The notes under the pieces were generated by a model. It was given only the letters and a program-made list of their open reading frames with translations. It had not been told where the DNA came from and searched no databases. 64,000 bases of DNA from Kibdelosporangium sp. MJ126-NF4. GTDB lineage: Bacteria > Actinomycetota > Actinomycetes > Mycobacteriales > Pseudonocardiaceae. Both the position numbers and the translations under genes were made by a program. The number at the start of each line of letters is the position of its first letter. Within the stretch, counting starts at the first letter, position 1. The stretch spans positions 574,207 through 638,206 of the forward strand of contig NZ_CDME01000015.1 of assembly GCF_000826545.1 (NCBI RefSeq), written 5' to 3'. Positions 36,278-44,712 of the stretch are shown piece by piece.

Positions 36278-36958
36278 TCAGTCGGAGTTGAACCGGAAGC
36301 CGACGCCACGAACCGTGGCGATCCGCCGTTCGGTGGCCCCACGCGGGCCGATGTCGCCGAGTTTGCGACGCAACCAGGACATGTGCATGTCCAGTGTCTT
36401 GCTCGTCTTGCGCTCCGGCGCGTCGTCCCACACCTCGGCGAGGATCTCCTCGCGGGTGACGACCTGGCCCGCGCGCTGGATCAACACCCGCAGCAGCTCG
36501 AACTCCTTGTTGGCCAGCGTGATCTCCTGGCCGTCCACAGTCACCACACGACCGGCCAGGTCCATCTTCACGCCGTTGACCTCGACCGCGCCGGGAGCCT
36601 GGCGGCGCATCAGCGCGCGGATCCTGGCGAGCAGTTCGGCCAGCCGGAACGGCTTGGCCACGTAGTCGTCGGCGCCCGCGTCAAGGCCGACGACGAAGTC
36701 GACCTCGTCGGCCCTGGCGGTCAGCATCAGCACCGGCAGCCCACGCCCGGACGAGCGCAGCCGCCTGCAGACCTCCAGCCCGTCCAAGCCCGGCAGCCCG
36801 AGGTCGAGCACCAGCAGGTCAGCTCGACCCGCGTCGGCGAATTCCAACGCACTCAGCCCGTCGGTGACGACCTCCACGGCGTAGCCCTCACGCTGCAGAG
36901 CGCGTGACAACGGGTCTGCGATCGCCGAGTCGTCCTCGGCCAGCAGCACCACACTCAC
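36278..36958 (-). CDS. OmpR-type response regulator
   Basis: A 226-residue regulator. The receiver has LLAEDDSAIADPL, the phosphoacceptor D in LLVLDLGLPGLDGLEV and K in DDYVAKPFRLAELL. The winged helix includes TLANKEFELLRVLI, TLDMHMSWLRRKLGD and the terminal TVRGVGFRFNSD. GTG 36958 gives the normal start MSVVLLAEDD; GTG 36967 would add three residues. It heads an operon with the kinase gene and is divergent from hisN, with the two starts only about 33 bp apart. Confidence 0.92.
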   Translation of the reverse strand: MSVVLLAEDDSAIADPLSRALQREGYAVEVVTDGLSALEFADAGRADLLVLDLGLPGLDGLEVCRRLRSSGRGLPVLMLTARADEVDFVVGLDAGADDYVAKPFRLAELLARIRALMRRQAPGAVEVNGVKMDLAGRVVTVDGQEITLANKEFELLRVLIQRAGQVVTREEILAEVWDDAPERKTSKTLDMHMSWLRRKLGDIGPRGATERRIATVRGVGFRFNSD

Positions 36959-36991
36959 GGTGACCACTGTAGGCCTGGCAACATCAGGACC

Positions 36992-37759
36992 GTGTCATCC
37001 GACCTTGACTTCGCGTTGCGCCTCGCCGACGCCGCCGACGAGATCACGTCCGCCCGGTTTCGCGCACAGGACCTGAAGGTCTCGCGCAAGCCGGACCGGA
37101 CCCCGGTGACCGACGCCGACACGGCCGTCGAGGACACCATCCGCGCGATGATCGCCGAGCGTTTCCCCGGCGACGCGGTCGCCGGTGAGGAGCGCGGCGG
37201 CAGCATCGGAGGCGGCCGGACGTGGGTGATCGACCCGATCGACGGGACGAAGAACTTCCTGCGCGGGGTGCCCGCGTGGGCCACGCTGATCGCGTTGGTG
37301 ATCGACGGCCACCCGATGGTCGGCGTGGTCAGTGCGCCCGCGTTGAGCAAGCGCTGGTTCGCCGAGGCGACCGAGGGCGCGTACACCGACGACGGCCGCA
37401 GGCTGTCGGTGTCGGGCGTGACCACGCTCGCGGACGCCTACCTGTCCACCACGCACCTCGGGTCGTGGGTCGAGTACCACTCGCGTGAGGCGTACCTGCG
37501 GCTGGTGGACGCCTGCTGGGAGAACCGCGCGTTCGGTGACTTCTGGCAGCACTGCCTGGTGGCCGAGGGCGTGATCGACGTGGCCGCCGAGGCGATCGTG
37601 AACCCGTGGGACGTGGCCGCGATCGAGATCATCGTCAAGGAGGCGGGCGGCAGGTTCACCGACCTCAAGGGCGTGGACACGTTCCTCGGCGGCTCGGCGC
37701 TGTCCACCAACGGCCACCTGCACTCCGCCGCCCTCGCCCACCTCACCCTCCCCGCCTGA
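36992..37759 (+). CDS. hisN: Histidinol-phosphatase, inositol monophosphatase fold
   Basis: A 255-residue Mg-dependent phosphatase of the IMPase superfamily; actinobacteria use this type (HisN) for the histidinol-phosphate step of histidine synthesis. Metal-binding residues are in AGEERGG, IDPIDGTKNF and the C-terminal NPWDVAAIEIIVKEAGG; the substrate-side GDFWQHCLVAEG is typical of HisN. The start is GTG 36992. The gene ends 6 bp before the second palindrome array. Inositol phosphatase activity cannot be excluded from sequence alone. Confidence 0.85.
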   Translation: MSSDLDFALRLADAADEITSARFRAQDLKVSRKPDRTPVTDADTAVEDTIRAMIAERFPGDAVAGEERGGSIGGGRTWVIDPIDGTKNFLRGVPAWATLIALVIDGHPMVGVVSAPALSKRWFAEATEGAYTDDGRRLSVSGVTTLADAYLSTTHLGSWVEYHSREAYLRLVDACWENRAFGDFWQHCLVAEGVIDVAAEAIVNPWDVAAIEIIVKEAGGRFTDLKGVDTFLGGSALSTNGHLHSAALAHLTLPA

Positions 37760-37765
37760 ACCCCA

Positions 37766-37956
37766 CGCAACGAAGGCCACCTTGGTTGCAACTCGCGCAC
37801 CGAAGGCCACCTTCGGTGCACCGGGTCCCAGGTGCCGCCGGTGCAACCAAGGTGGCCTTTGTTGCACCTGGCGCACCGAAGGCCACATTGGTTGCACCTG
37901 GCGCACCGAAGGCCGCCTTGGGTGCGGCTCGTGCACCGAAGGCCACATTGGTTGCC
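37766..37956. repeat. Second array of six 25-bp palindromes
   Basis: Units begin at 37766, 37796, 37842, 37872, 37902 and 37932 (spacing 30, 46, 30, 30, 30). The third unit is written in the opposite orientation (TGCAACCAAGGTGGCC then TTTGTTGCA), which a near-palindrome permits. Variation is mostly AAC/ACC at the left end and CACC/CATT near the centre. The array lies between hisN and the ArsR gene, whose promoter must be at or after 37957. Confidence 0.9.
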
Positions 37957-38015
37957 AAAGGTGGCCAACCGGGATTGCACCTGCTAGTTTTTGTTGGCAT
38001 GTGCAGGGTTTCGTT

Positions 38016-38354
38016 GTGACCGGCTCCGCACCCACTGGGGACGACCTGGTGCGGGTGCTGGCCACGCTGGCCAACCCGCACCGGTTGCGCATCGTCGCGC
38101 TGCTGGCGCGGGAGCGTGACTACGTCAGCCGGTTGGCGCGCGAACTGGGCATCAGCCGGGCGCTGCTGCAGGTCCACCTGCGGAAACTGGAGGCGGCCGG
38201 GCTGGTCACGGCCCAGCTGGAGCTCTCGGACGACGGGAAGGCGATGAAGTTCTACGAGGTCACGCCGTTCGCTTTCGAGCTGACACCGCGCACTGTCGCG
38301 GCGGCGGCCGAGACGCTCAGCGCGCCGGATGACGAGAAAGGGAACGAGTCATGA
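38016..38354 (+). CDS. ArsR-family transcriptional regulator
   Basis: A 112-residue winged-helix protein: LVRVLATLANPHRLRIVALLARERDYVSRLARELGISRALLQVHLRKLEAAGLV followed by the wing and YEVTPFAFELTPRTVAAAA. There is no cysteine pair typical of metal-sensing ArsR proteins, so it responds to something else or to protein partners. The start is GTG 38016; GTG 38001 is an alternative. It overlaps the next gene by 4 bp (ATGA). The unit ArsR, small membrane protein, MMPL transporter suggests control of the transporter. Confidence 0.8.
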   Translation: MTGSAPTGDDLVRVLATLANPHRLRIVALLARERDYVSRLARELGISRALLQVHLRKLEAAGLVTAQLELSDDGKAMKFYEVTPFAFELTPRTVAAAAETLSAPDDEKGNES

Positions 38355-38620
38355 GTTGGCGGGGGTGGCAGGAGGTCATCGGCGTCGTCGGAGTTTTCGT
38401 GTTGATCACCGTGGTGCTCACGGTGACCATCTGGCAGTTGGCCGCCACCTGGCGGGCCAAGGCGAACCTGGCACGCGAGCAGGAGTACCGCACGATCGCC
38501 GAGGGCGCGGTCGCCGCACAGCAGGAGGTCCGGCGCGAACTTGCCGAGCTCAACCGCCAGCTCACCGAGCTGCGCACCCGGGTCGACTCGGTGCATCGCA
38601 TCCTCAGCGACGTCGAATAG
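38351..38620 (+). CDS. Small membrane protein with coiled coil
   Basis: An 89-residue protein with one membrane helix at about residues 8-32 (EVIGVVGVFVLITVVLTVTIWQL) and a heptad-rich C-terminus (AEGAVAAQQEVRRELAELNRQLTELRTRVDSVHRILSDVE) that should form a cytoplasmic coiled coil. The ATGA overlap with the ArsR gene shows coupling. Similar small genes accompany ArsR/PadR regulators in actinomycetes. It may tether or regulate the ArsR protein, but no function is established. Confidence 0.75.
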   Translation: MSWRGWQEVIGVVGVFVLITVVLTVTIWQLAATWRAKANLAREQEYRTIAEGAVAAQQEVRRELAELNRQLTELRTRVDSVHRILSDVE

Positions 38621-38641
38621 GCGTCGGACACACGAAAAGGC

Positions 38642-38675
38642 CCTGGGTCGCCGAGCTGGAACTCGGCGACCCAGG
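38642..38675 (+). terminator. 14-bp hairpin between ArsR unit and MMPL gene
   Basis: CCTGGGTCGCCGAG (38642-38655) pairs perfectly with 38662-38675 around CTGGAA. It begins 21 bp after the small membrane protein and ends 68 bp before the MMPL start, with no T-tract. It is either the terminator of the ArsR pair or an attenuator through which the MMPL gene is expressed. Confidence 0.75.
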
Positions 38676-38743
38676 TGGAAGAAGCAACACCTCGCCGACA
38701 GGCGAGTCTCACAGCACTCCTTCGTGGAAAAGGACAGTAGTTC

Positions 38744-40837
38744 ATGCTGCGCAAAAGCAGGCCCGCCGGTGCGTTCGTCGAACGCGTCGCGGGATGGTCG
38801 AGCCGCAGACGCGGTCTCGCGTTGCTCGTCTGGTTCGGTCTGGTCGGGATCTCGGTGCTGGCGAGCGTTCTGATCACCGGCAAGGACGTGCCGAACATCG
38901 ACCCCGGTGAAGCGGGCGTCGCCGACTCGGCACTCCGCGCTCAGTCCTCGTACGAGCCGCAGCGGGAGAACGTCCTGATCCAGGGCGCCGAGGCGAAACC
39001 CGCGGTCGACGACCTGGTCCGCACACTCCGCGCGACCGGCATGGCGGGCAACGTCCGCTCCCCCTTCGAATCCGGCGGCGAGCAGCTGACCTCAGCCGAC
39101 GGCCAGTCCTACCTCGTCACGCTGACGCTGGCACCGGAAGCGGACCGCGTCAAAGCCAGCTTCGGCGCAGTGGAGCAGGCCGTCGCGGACGTCGGCGCAC
39201 GCCATCCCGGCACACAGTTCGCCCTGGCCGGTGACCGCAGTCTGAACGCCGCCGTCGACCAGTACGTCAAAAGTGACCTGCAGCGGTCGCACGTGTTGTC
39301 CCTGCCGGTCACGCTGCTGATTTTGCTGGTGGTGTTCGGGTCGCTGGTCGCGGCGGGCATCCCGGTGCTGCTCACGATCACCGTGCTGGCCGCGTCGTTC
39401 TCGCTGATCCAGGTGGTCGGCAAGGTCATCCCGATCAACAGTTCCGTCTCGGCGATGATCCTGCTGATCGGCGTCGCCGTCGGCGTCGACTACTCGCTGT
39501 TCTACCTGCGGCGGGTCCGGGAGGAACGGCTCGCGGGCCGGGACATGCGCGAAGCGCTGCGGATCACCGCGCGCACGTCGGGGCACACGGTCATGGTGTC
39601 CGGTCTGACGCTGATCCTGTCGCTGGCCGGGTTGCTGGCCACCGGACTGAACGTGTTCCGGGGCGCGACGGTGGCCATCGGGATCGTGGTGCTGCTGGCC
39701 ATGGTCGGTTCGATCACGGTGCTGCCCGCGGTGGTGTCGCTGCTGGGCGATCGGCTGAACAAGGGGCGTATCCCGTGGCTTGGCCGTGGCCGCACGACCG
39801 CGCGTGAGTCACGGGCTTGGTCGGCGCTCGCGCGTGCGGTGGTCCGTCGTCCGCTGCTGTGGGGCGGGACCGCAGCCGCCGCGCTGGTGCTGATGGCCGT
39901 TCCGGCGTTCGGCATGCACCTGCAGGACGCCGGTCCGCTCAACAGCCTGCCTCGCAGTGTTCCCGCCGTGGACGCCGCGACACGGATGCAGGAGGCTTTT
40001 CCGGGCGCGGCCGTTCCCACGCGGGTTGTGGTGTGGGGCAACGTGGACAGGCCGGAGGTCACGCGGGCTGTCGACGATCTCAGTCGCCAGGTCGGCGGCG
40101 CGGTCACGGTCGTGCGCGTCGACCAAGCGCTTGTGGTGCGCGTGCCGCTGCCGGGCAGCGGCACCGACCCGACGACGTTCGAAGCGCTGGATTCCTTGCG
40201 GCAGAAGGCACTTCCGGCGGCGTTCGGCCACATCGACGATGTCCGGTACGCGGTCGGCGGCAAGGCAGCCGTCACACACGACTTCAACTCGCAGGTCATC
40301 GAGCGCAGCCCGTGGGTGTTCGCGTTCGTTCTGACTTTCGCGTTCGTCCTACTGCTGATCGCGTTCCGGTCGGTGCTCATCCCGATCGTGTCGATCGCGC
40401 TCAACCTGCTGTCGATCGGCGCCGCGTACGGCGTGCTCACCCTGGTGTTCCAGTACGGGTATCTGAGCGACCTGCTCGGGTTCACGTCCTACGGCGGGGT
40501 GGTCGGCTGGTTCCCGCTGTTCATGTTCGTGCTGCTGTTCGGGCTGAGCATGGACTACCACATCTTCATCCTCAGCCGGATCCGCGAACGACAACTCCGG
40601 GGAGGCAGCCCACAGGACGCGATCATCAGCGGTGTCGGTGCGAGCGCGGGTGTGGTGTCCAGCGCCGCGATCATCATGACCACGGTGTTCGCCGTGTTCA
40701 TCACGTTGACGTCGATCGAGAACAAGATGCTCGGCGTCGGGCTGTCCGTGGCGGTGCTGATCGACGCGACCGTGGTCCGCGGTGTGCTGCTGCCCGCCGC
40801 GTTGTCCCTGATGGGACGGCGTACTAGTCGGGCTTGA
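38744..40837 (+). CDS. MMPL-family RND transporter
   Basis: A 697-residue transporter with the two-repeat MMPL layout. TM1 (GLALLVWFGLVGISVLASVLI) is followed by a roughly 150-residue external domain with DVGARHPGTQFALAGDRSLN, then five helices including GVAVGVDYSLFYLRRVREER. The second repeat has LFGLSMDYHIFILSRIRER, the aspartate-tyrosine pair of proton relay in MmpL proteins. Such proteins export lipids or drugs. The start is ATG 38744. It converges with the toxin-immunity operon and overlaps it by 14 bp. Confidence 0.92.
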   Translation: MLRKSRPAGAFVERVAGWSSRRRGLALLVWFGLVGISVLASVLITGKDVPNIDPGEAGVADSALRAQSSYEPQRENVLIQGAEAKPAVDDLVRTLRATGMAGNVRSPFESGGEQLTSADGQSYLVTLTLAPEADRVKASFGAVEQAVADVGARHPGTQFALAGDRSLNAAVDQYVKSDLQRSHVLSLPVTLLILLVVFGSLVAAGIPVLLTITVLAASFSLIQVVGKVIPINSSVSAMILLIGVAVGVDYSLFYLRRVREERLAGRDMREALRITARTSGHTVMVSGLTLILSLAGLLATGLNVFRGATVAIGIVVLLAMVGSITVLPAVVSLLGDRLNKGRIPWLGRGRTTARESRAWSALARAVVRRPLLWGGTAAAALVLMAVPAFGMHLQDAGPLNSLPRSVPAVDAATRMQEAFPGAAVPTRVVVWGNVDRPEVTRAVDDLSRQVGGAVTVVRVDQALVVRVPLPGSGTDPTTFEALDSLRQKALPAAFGHIDDVRYAVGGKAAVTHDFNSQVIERSPWVFAFVLTFAFVLLLIAFRSVLIPIVSIALNLLSIGAAYGVLTLVFQYGYLSDLLGFTSYGGVVGWFPLFMFVLLFGLSMDYHIFILSRIRERQLRGGSPQDAIISGVGASAGVVSSAAIIMTTVFAVFITLTSIENKMLGVGLSVAVLIDATVVRGVLLPAALSLMGRRTSRA

Positions 40838-41102
40838 CCACGCCGACCGCTCCCCGCGCGACCTGGGCCCAGGTGAGCCTGCCGAACAGGTAGTGGCACG
40901 CGACCTGTTCGTTGGTGAACCGGGCCCAGTCGTAGCGGTTTCCCTGCTCCCGCCAGAAGACCTCCCAGCTGGTCACGCCGTGCTCGTCCGGCTCGTCGGA
41001 CCGGATCAGGCACCAGGCGTTGTCGGCCTCGGTGCCGACCGAGACGAGTTCCGCCGGGATGCCGACCGTGCCGAGCCAGCCGGTGATCGACTCAGCCTTC
41101 AT
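40824..41102 (-). CDS. Putative immunity protein for TNT toxin
   Basis: A 92-residue acidic, cytosolic protein with no signal peptide: MKAESITGWLGTVGIPAELV at the start, then DNAWCLIRSDEPDEHGVTSWEVFWREQGNRYDWARF and HYLFGRLTWAQVA. ATG 41102 has GAGGAG upstream and lies 11 bp inside the end of the TNT-domain gene, the arrangement expected for a toxin and its antidote made together. It does not obviously resemble the M. tuberculosis antitoxin IFT, so the assignment rests on position, size and acidity. It is a good candidate for a new NADase-inhibitor family. Confidence 0.65.
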   Translation of the reverse strand: MKAESITGWLGTVGIPAELVSVGTEADNAWCLIRSDEPDEHGVTSWEVFWREQGNRYDWARFTNEQVACHYLFGRLTWAQVARGAVGVVKPD

Positions 41103-43299
41103 TGCCTGTCTCCTCTGCGAGGTATCCCAGCGCAATCAGGTCCAACGCCGGATGTGTGGTCCGGTAGCGCACGCCGCCGCCGGTCTGGCCGAACCACGCG
41201 GCGCAGACCCCGCGCCACACCGGAAGCGGCCTGAGCACCCGGTAGCGCCGGTACTCGGCGTTGACGTGTGACGGCGGCAGGGAACGCTGCGCGAACGGGG
41301 TGTCCGCGGCGGCGAAGACACGCCCTTCCGATGTGCCGAAGCGGTCGAGGACCGTGTCCGGTTCGAGCACCTCCGGTTCGCCGGGAGCCGTCCCGCCTTC
41401 CGGGAACAGCTCGCTGGGCGGCCAGGCGTACTCTGTGTCCACTGTGTCCCGTCCGCTGCCTTCGCGGACGACGAACCGGCGTGCCCAGTCCCGCTCGTTC
41501 TGCCCGGCGAGCGGATCGTGGCCGAGCGTCAGGTCACCGGCCGGAATGGACGGTCCCGGCTCGACCACTTCGCTGCCCGCCATGGCAGGTGAGTCGTCGA
41601 CGAGGTCCGACCGCGGGTGGTCACCCGGCTCGAACCTCATGCCCGCCGCGTAGTCGAACTCGGCCGACGGCGGCGGCAGCTGGCGGGCCGGGCGGGCGGC
41701 GGCGACCGGCATGTGCCCGATCGGGAACATCCGGACCAGCCACAGCGCGATCACGGAATCCCGGTCCTGCTCCGGTTTCTCCGCAGCGGGCGCGGGCAGC
41801 GGGGCGGCGGGCGGCGGCGCCTGCTGGCGGACCGGTTCGGCGGTGACCTGCGGCGGTACCAACGGGACGGGCCCACGTGGTGCCTGTTGCTGCTGCGGCG
41901 GAACAGCCGGTTGTCCGGCCGCCACCGGTACTGGGCCCGCGCCTTGCGGCGGCGGGGATGCCGGTGGTGGTGCCCCACCGCCCACGAACGGAGTCGCCGG
42001 AGCGGGCGGCGCGACCGGAGGCTGGTTGACCTGTGCCTGCGCGGGAATGCCGGAAGGCGCCTGCTGCCCGAGCGGCTGTTGTGCGGCTGGTGGCGCGTCC
42101 AGCACAGCGGACGCACCAGCGAGGTGCACGCTGTGATCCGGGCGGTGGAAGCCGGACGGCGGTGTGGGGGCGTCGCCGAGGGACGGCAACGGACCGGTCA
42201 CCGGCTCGGTGGTCCATGACGGAACACCGCCGGGACCATGGCCACCCGAGCCACCAGGACCACCGTGTACCTGCCCCGGGCCGAAACCGGGGTCCAGGAC
42301 AGGCTGGCCATGACCGGGGCCGCCGGGATGGCCGACATCCACCCCCGGTGGCCCGTGCCCACCCGGCCCAGACACGATCGGCGACACGGCACCGGCGACA
42401 TCACCGACGACCGGCAACCCACCAGGCCCGTGACCGCCTGGGTTGCCCGCCACCGGCGGACCGGCACCGGGTCCATGACTGCCCGGACCACCAACAGCCG
42501 ACTGCGCGGCACCTGCAGCGCTATCGACAATCGGCGCCACAACACCAGGCCCATGACCCGAACCACCGACAATCGACTGCGCCGCACCAGCGGCACCATC
42601 GACGAGCGGCGCCACGAGACCTGGGCCGTGGCTGGGGCTGCCGGTGATCGTCTGCGCGGTGTTCGCCACTCCGTCGACCAGCGGCGAAGCCATGGCGGAC
42701 ACGGCTTTCCCTGCCCCGTCGACCAGACCGGTGGTCTGCGCGAGCAGGTTCTGGCCCGTTGCGCCCGGGGTGGTGTTCACGATCGGCTGGACCGTGTCCA
42801 TCAGCACGCCGCTCGTCGGCTGGACCGCACTGACCAAAGTGGAGTGCAGACCCGCGAGGTTGGCCGCCGCTCCCCTCAGCGCCGTGTCCAGGCCGAGCAG
42901 CGCGCTCGGATCGCCCGAGTGCTCGGCGACGTCGACGTTCTTGGCCAACGGCGTGAGTTCGCGGACGATCGCGACTTTGGCCTGGCCGACCTGGTTTGCC
43001 GCGTGGTCGAGCTTGTCCGCGTTGGCCGTGCAGCCCTTGGCGAGTTTCGTCAGGTGGCCGGTGTCCGGCTGGACGTAGGTGCCCCAGTGCCGCCGCGCCG
43101 CGTCCGCGCTCGCGCCCTCGGTCGTGCCCAACGCGGACCGGGCTGTGCCGTCCGCCTCGCTGACCAGTGCGTTGATTTTCTCGCCGGAGTCACGCCATGC
43201 CTGCGCGACCTCGCGCATCTTGTCCTCGTCGGCGTCTGGCCATTTCACGCCGGTTCTCGCCGCGATGTCGGTGAGCTCGGCAGGCAGTTCGATGCCCAT
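41092..43299 (-). CDS. WXG100/PPE-like protein with C-terminal TNT NAD-glycohydrolase domain
   Basis: A 735-residue secreted-toxin candidate. Residues about 1-125 are helical with a central W (RRHWGTYVQPDTGHLTKLAKG), as in WXG100/PPE-like effectors exported by type VII secretion. A long linker follows, rich in Gly, Pro and GHGPG repeats. The last roughly 100 residues match the tuberculosis necrotizing toxin domain: YAWPPSELFPEGG, LDRFGTSEGRVFAAADTPFAQRSLPP, YRVLRPLPV and AAWFGQTGGGVRYR, the last containing the glutamine position I recall as important in TNT. It probably hydrolyses NAD in target cells. A WXG100 partner lies upstream and a putative immunity gene downstream. Confidence 0.85.
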   Translation of the reverse strand: MGIELPAELTDIAARTGVKWPDADEDKMREVAQAWRDSGEKINALVSEADGTARSALGTTEGASADAARRHWGTYVQPDTGHLTKLAKGCTANADKLDHAANQVGQAKVAIVRELTPLAKNVDVAEHSGDPSALLGLDTALRGAAANLAGLHSTLVSAVQPTSGVLMDTVQPIVNTTPGATGQNLLAQTTGLVDGAGKAVSAMASPLVDGVANTAQTITGSPSHGPGLVAPLVDGAAGAAQSIVGGSGHGPGVVAPIVDSAAGAAQSAVGGPGSHGPGAGPPVAGNPGGHGPGGLPVVGDVAGAVSPIVSGPGGHGPPGVDVGHPGGPGHGQPVLDPGFGPGQVHGGPGGSGGHGPGGVPSWTTEPVTGPLPSLGDAPTPPSGFHRPDHSVHLAGASAVLDAPPAAQQPLGQQAPSGIPAQAQVNQPPVAPPAPATPFVGGGAPPPASPPPQGAGPVPVAAGQPAVPPQQQQAPRGPVPLVPPQVTAEPVRQQAPPPAAPLPAPAAEKPEQDRDSVIALWLVRMFPIGHMPVAAARPARQLPPPSAEFDYAAGMRFEPGDHPRSDLVDDSPAMAGSEVVEPGPSIPAGDLTLGHDPLAGQNERDWARRFVVREGSGRDTVDTEYAWPPSELFPEGGTAPGEPEVLEPDTVLDRFGTSEGRVFAAADTPFAQRSLPPSHVNAEYRRYRVLRPLPVWRGVCAAWFGQTGGGVRYRTTHPALDLIALGYLAEETGNEG

Positions 43300-43300
43300 G

Positions 43301-43612
43301 TCAGACCCTGCCGAAACCGTCGGCGGCGGAGGAATCCGCCGAGCGGTAGGCCCGCGCCATCGCCGTCAGACGGTCGCCCATGTCACGCAACTGCCCGGCC
43401 GCGCCGTCCACACCGGACCGAGTGTCGGTCGACGGACCTGAGTAGATGGCCGCGAAGCTCTGGCCCACTTCGTCTTTGCCCCACGGTTGGCCGAGTGAGT
43501 CGAGCGTCCGGTTCAGTTCGCCCGCGATGCTCGCCGCTCGGTCGGCCAGGCCGCCGAACTCGCCCGCGTGCTGTGCCAGCCGCTCGTGGTCGGTGCGGAA
43601 GCCGTCCTTCAC
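43301..43612 (-). CDS. WXG100-like partner protein
   Basis: A 103-residue helical hairpin protein of ESX/WXG100 type: two helices around a turn, with SLGQPWGKDEVGQSF providing the W-x-G-like turn (PWGKD), and a C-terminal helix LRDMGDRLTAMARAYRSADSSAADGF. The last part resembles the YxxxD/E export signal region (AYRSAD). It starts GTG 43612, overlapping the upstream stop (GTGA), and its stop is 1 bp from the toxin gene. It should pair with the toxin N-terminus for type VII export; no ESX core gene is in this window. Confidence 0.78.
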   Translation of the reverse strand: MKDGFRTDHERLAQHAGEFGGLADRAASIAGELNRTLDSLGQPWGKDEVGQSFAAIYSGPSTDTRSGVDGAAGQLRDMGDRLTAMARAYRSADSSAADGFGRV

Positions 43613-44052
43613 ACCCGCCCCCTCGGGTTGTCCAGCCAGCTCACGTCTTCGAAGCTGTCGTCGTCAGCGGCGTGTTTCGGCCGTGGCGGTGCCAGTTCGG
43701 CTTCGGTCAGGTCCGCTGTGCCCGCCAGCAGCGCACCGGGATCGGTCTGCGCGGGCAACAGCGGGCTGACGGTCCGGTTGGCGGTCTCCGACGCCTTACT
43801 CACCGCGGCCGCGACCGTCCGAAGGACGAGCTTGGCGAGATCAGATGGCCTGTGCCGGAGGTACGCGTCGTCGGAGAACGTCAGGTCGGCGAGCATCCCC
43901 CGCCCGCCGACAGTGGCGACGACGGTGCCGTCCGGGCTGGTGACGGATTCGCTGATAGCCGCGAGGGTCTGTTGCATGGACACGAGCTGCTCGCGGCTGC
44001 GCCGGTAGTCGGCCAGCAGTTCCTCGACCTGCGCCCGATGATCGGAAGCCAC
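43609..44052 (-). CDS. YbaB/EbfC-family protein of the type VII effector operon
   Basis: A 147-residue protein. Residues about 5-100 resemble YbaB/EbfC DNA-binding proteins (VEELLADYRRSREQLVSMQQTLAAISES, TVGGRGMLADLTFSDDAYL, LAKLVLRTVAAAVSKA), and the C-terminal third is acidic and disordered. Such genes often lie ahead of WXG100 genes in actinomycetes, where they may be chaperone- or EspG-like rather than DNA-binding; that is inference. GTG 44052 is preceded by GGAGG; ATG 44082 is an alternative. It is the first gene of a four-gene operon ending with the immunity gene. Confidence 0.75.
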   Translation of the reverse strand: MASDHRAQVEELLADYRRSREQLVSMQQTLAAISESVTSPDGTVVATVGGRGMLADLTFSDDAYLRHRPSDLAKLVLRTVAAAVSKASETANRTVSPLLPAQTDPGALLAGTADLTEAELAPPRPKHAADDDSFEDVSWLDNPRGRV

Positions 44053-44128
44053 GGCCACCTCCGGTTCTCCCTCGGCGTACATGCCCGGTCACGCGTTGGA
44101 CGCACCACGCCACGATCCGGTTCCCCCG

Positions 44129-44698
44129 TCATCCGACGGGTTTGCGGACCAGCGCGCGATGCACGCCACGACGTTCTACCAGCATGAAGCCCGCGTCGAG
44201 GAACATCGAGAGCGTGCCGTGGTACAGATCGCCCGAACTGGTCTTCGCGCCCTTCGTGTCCACCGGGTACGCCTCCACGGTCGCCGCGCCGTTCTTCGTC
44301 GCATACCGCACGGCAGCGTCGAGCAGTGCGGCCCCTACTCCGCGCCCCCGCGCGGTCCGGTGGATGAAGAAGCACGTCACGGACCACACGCCGGTGAGGT
44401 CCTCGTCCGGGTCCGGTGGCGCGGCGACCACGGACCGCTCCAGCCGCCGGTAGACCGCGCGGGGAGCGACCGCGACCCAGCCGACGGCGTCGTCGTTCTC
44501 CATGGCGAGCAGGCCGACTGGTTCGTCCGATCGGGCGAGATCCTGCGCGGCCTGCCAGTTGCCTTCACCGCAGCCCTGCCGGAAATCGGCATTGGGCAGG
44601 CGGAAGAACATGCACCAGCACCCCTTGACCGCGCCGTGCGGACCGAAAAGGCGCTCCTGAGCGGGCCACATCTGCTCAGTCAGCTCGACGACACGCAT
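44129..44698 (-). CDS. GNAT-family N-acetyltransferase
   Basis: A 189-residue acetyltransferase. The acetyl-CoA loop is in FFIHRTARGRGVGAALLDAAVRYA (R-G-x-G-x-G/A), followed by the beta-bulge strand AATVEAYPVDTKG and the C-terminal FLDAGFMLVERRGVHRALVRKPV. A CWCMF motif near residue 25 is typical of a subgroup of uncharacterised actinobacterial GNATs. ATG 44698 is chosen by homologous start (MRVVELTEQ). The substrate is unknown. It lies 14 bp downstream of mvaB and might be cotranscribed. Confidence 0.86.
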   Translation of the reverse strand: MRVVELTEQMWPAQERLFGPHGAVKGCWCMFFRLPNADFRQGCGEGNWQAAQDLARSDEPVGLLAMENDDAVGWVAVAPRAVYRRLERSVVAAPPDPDEDLTGVWSVTCFFIHRTARGRGVGAALLDAAVRYATKNGAATVEAYPVDTKGAKTSSGDLYHGTLSMFLDAGFMLVERRGVHRALVRKPVG

Positions 44699-44712
44699 GG
44701 TGCGGAAGAGTG

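Noticed and set aside
37766..37956. Regularly spaced repeats considered as a CRISPR array
   Set aside because: Units are 25-bp palindromes with mostly 5-bp gaps, no unique spacers, several variants and no cas genes.
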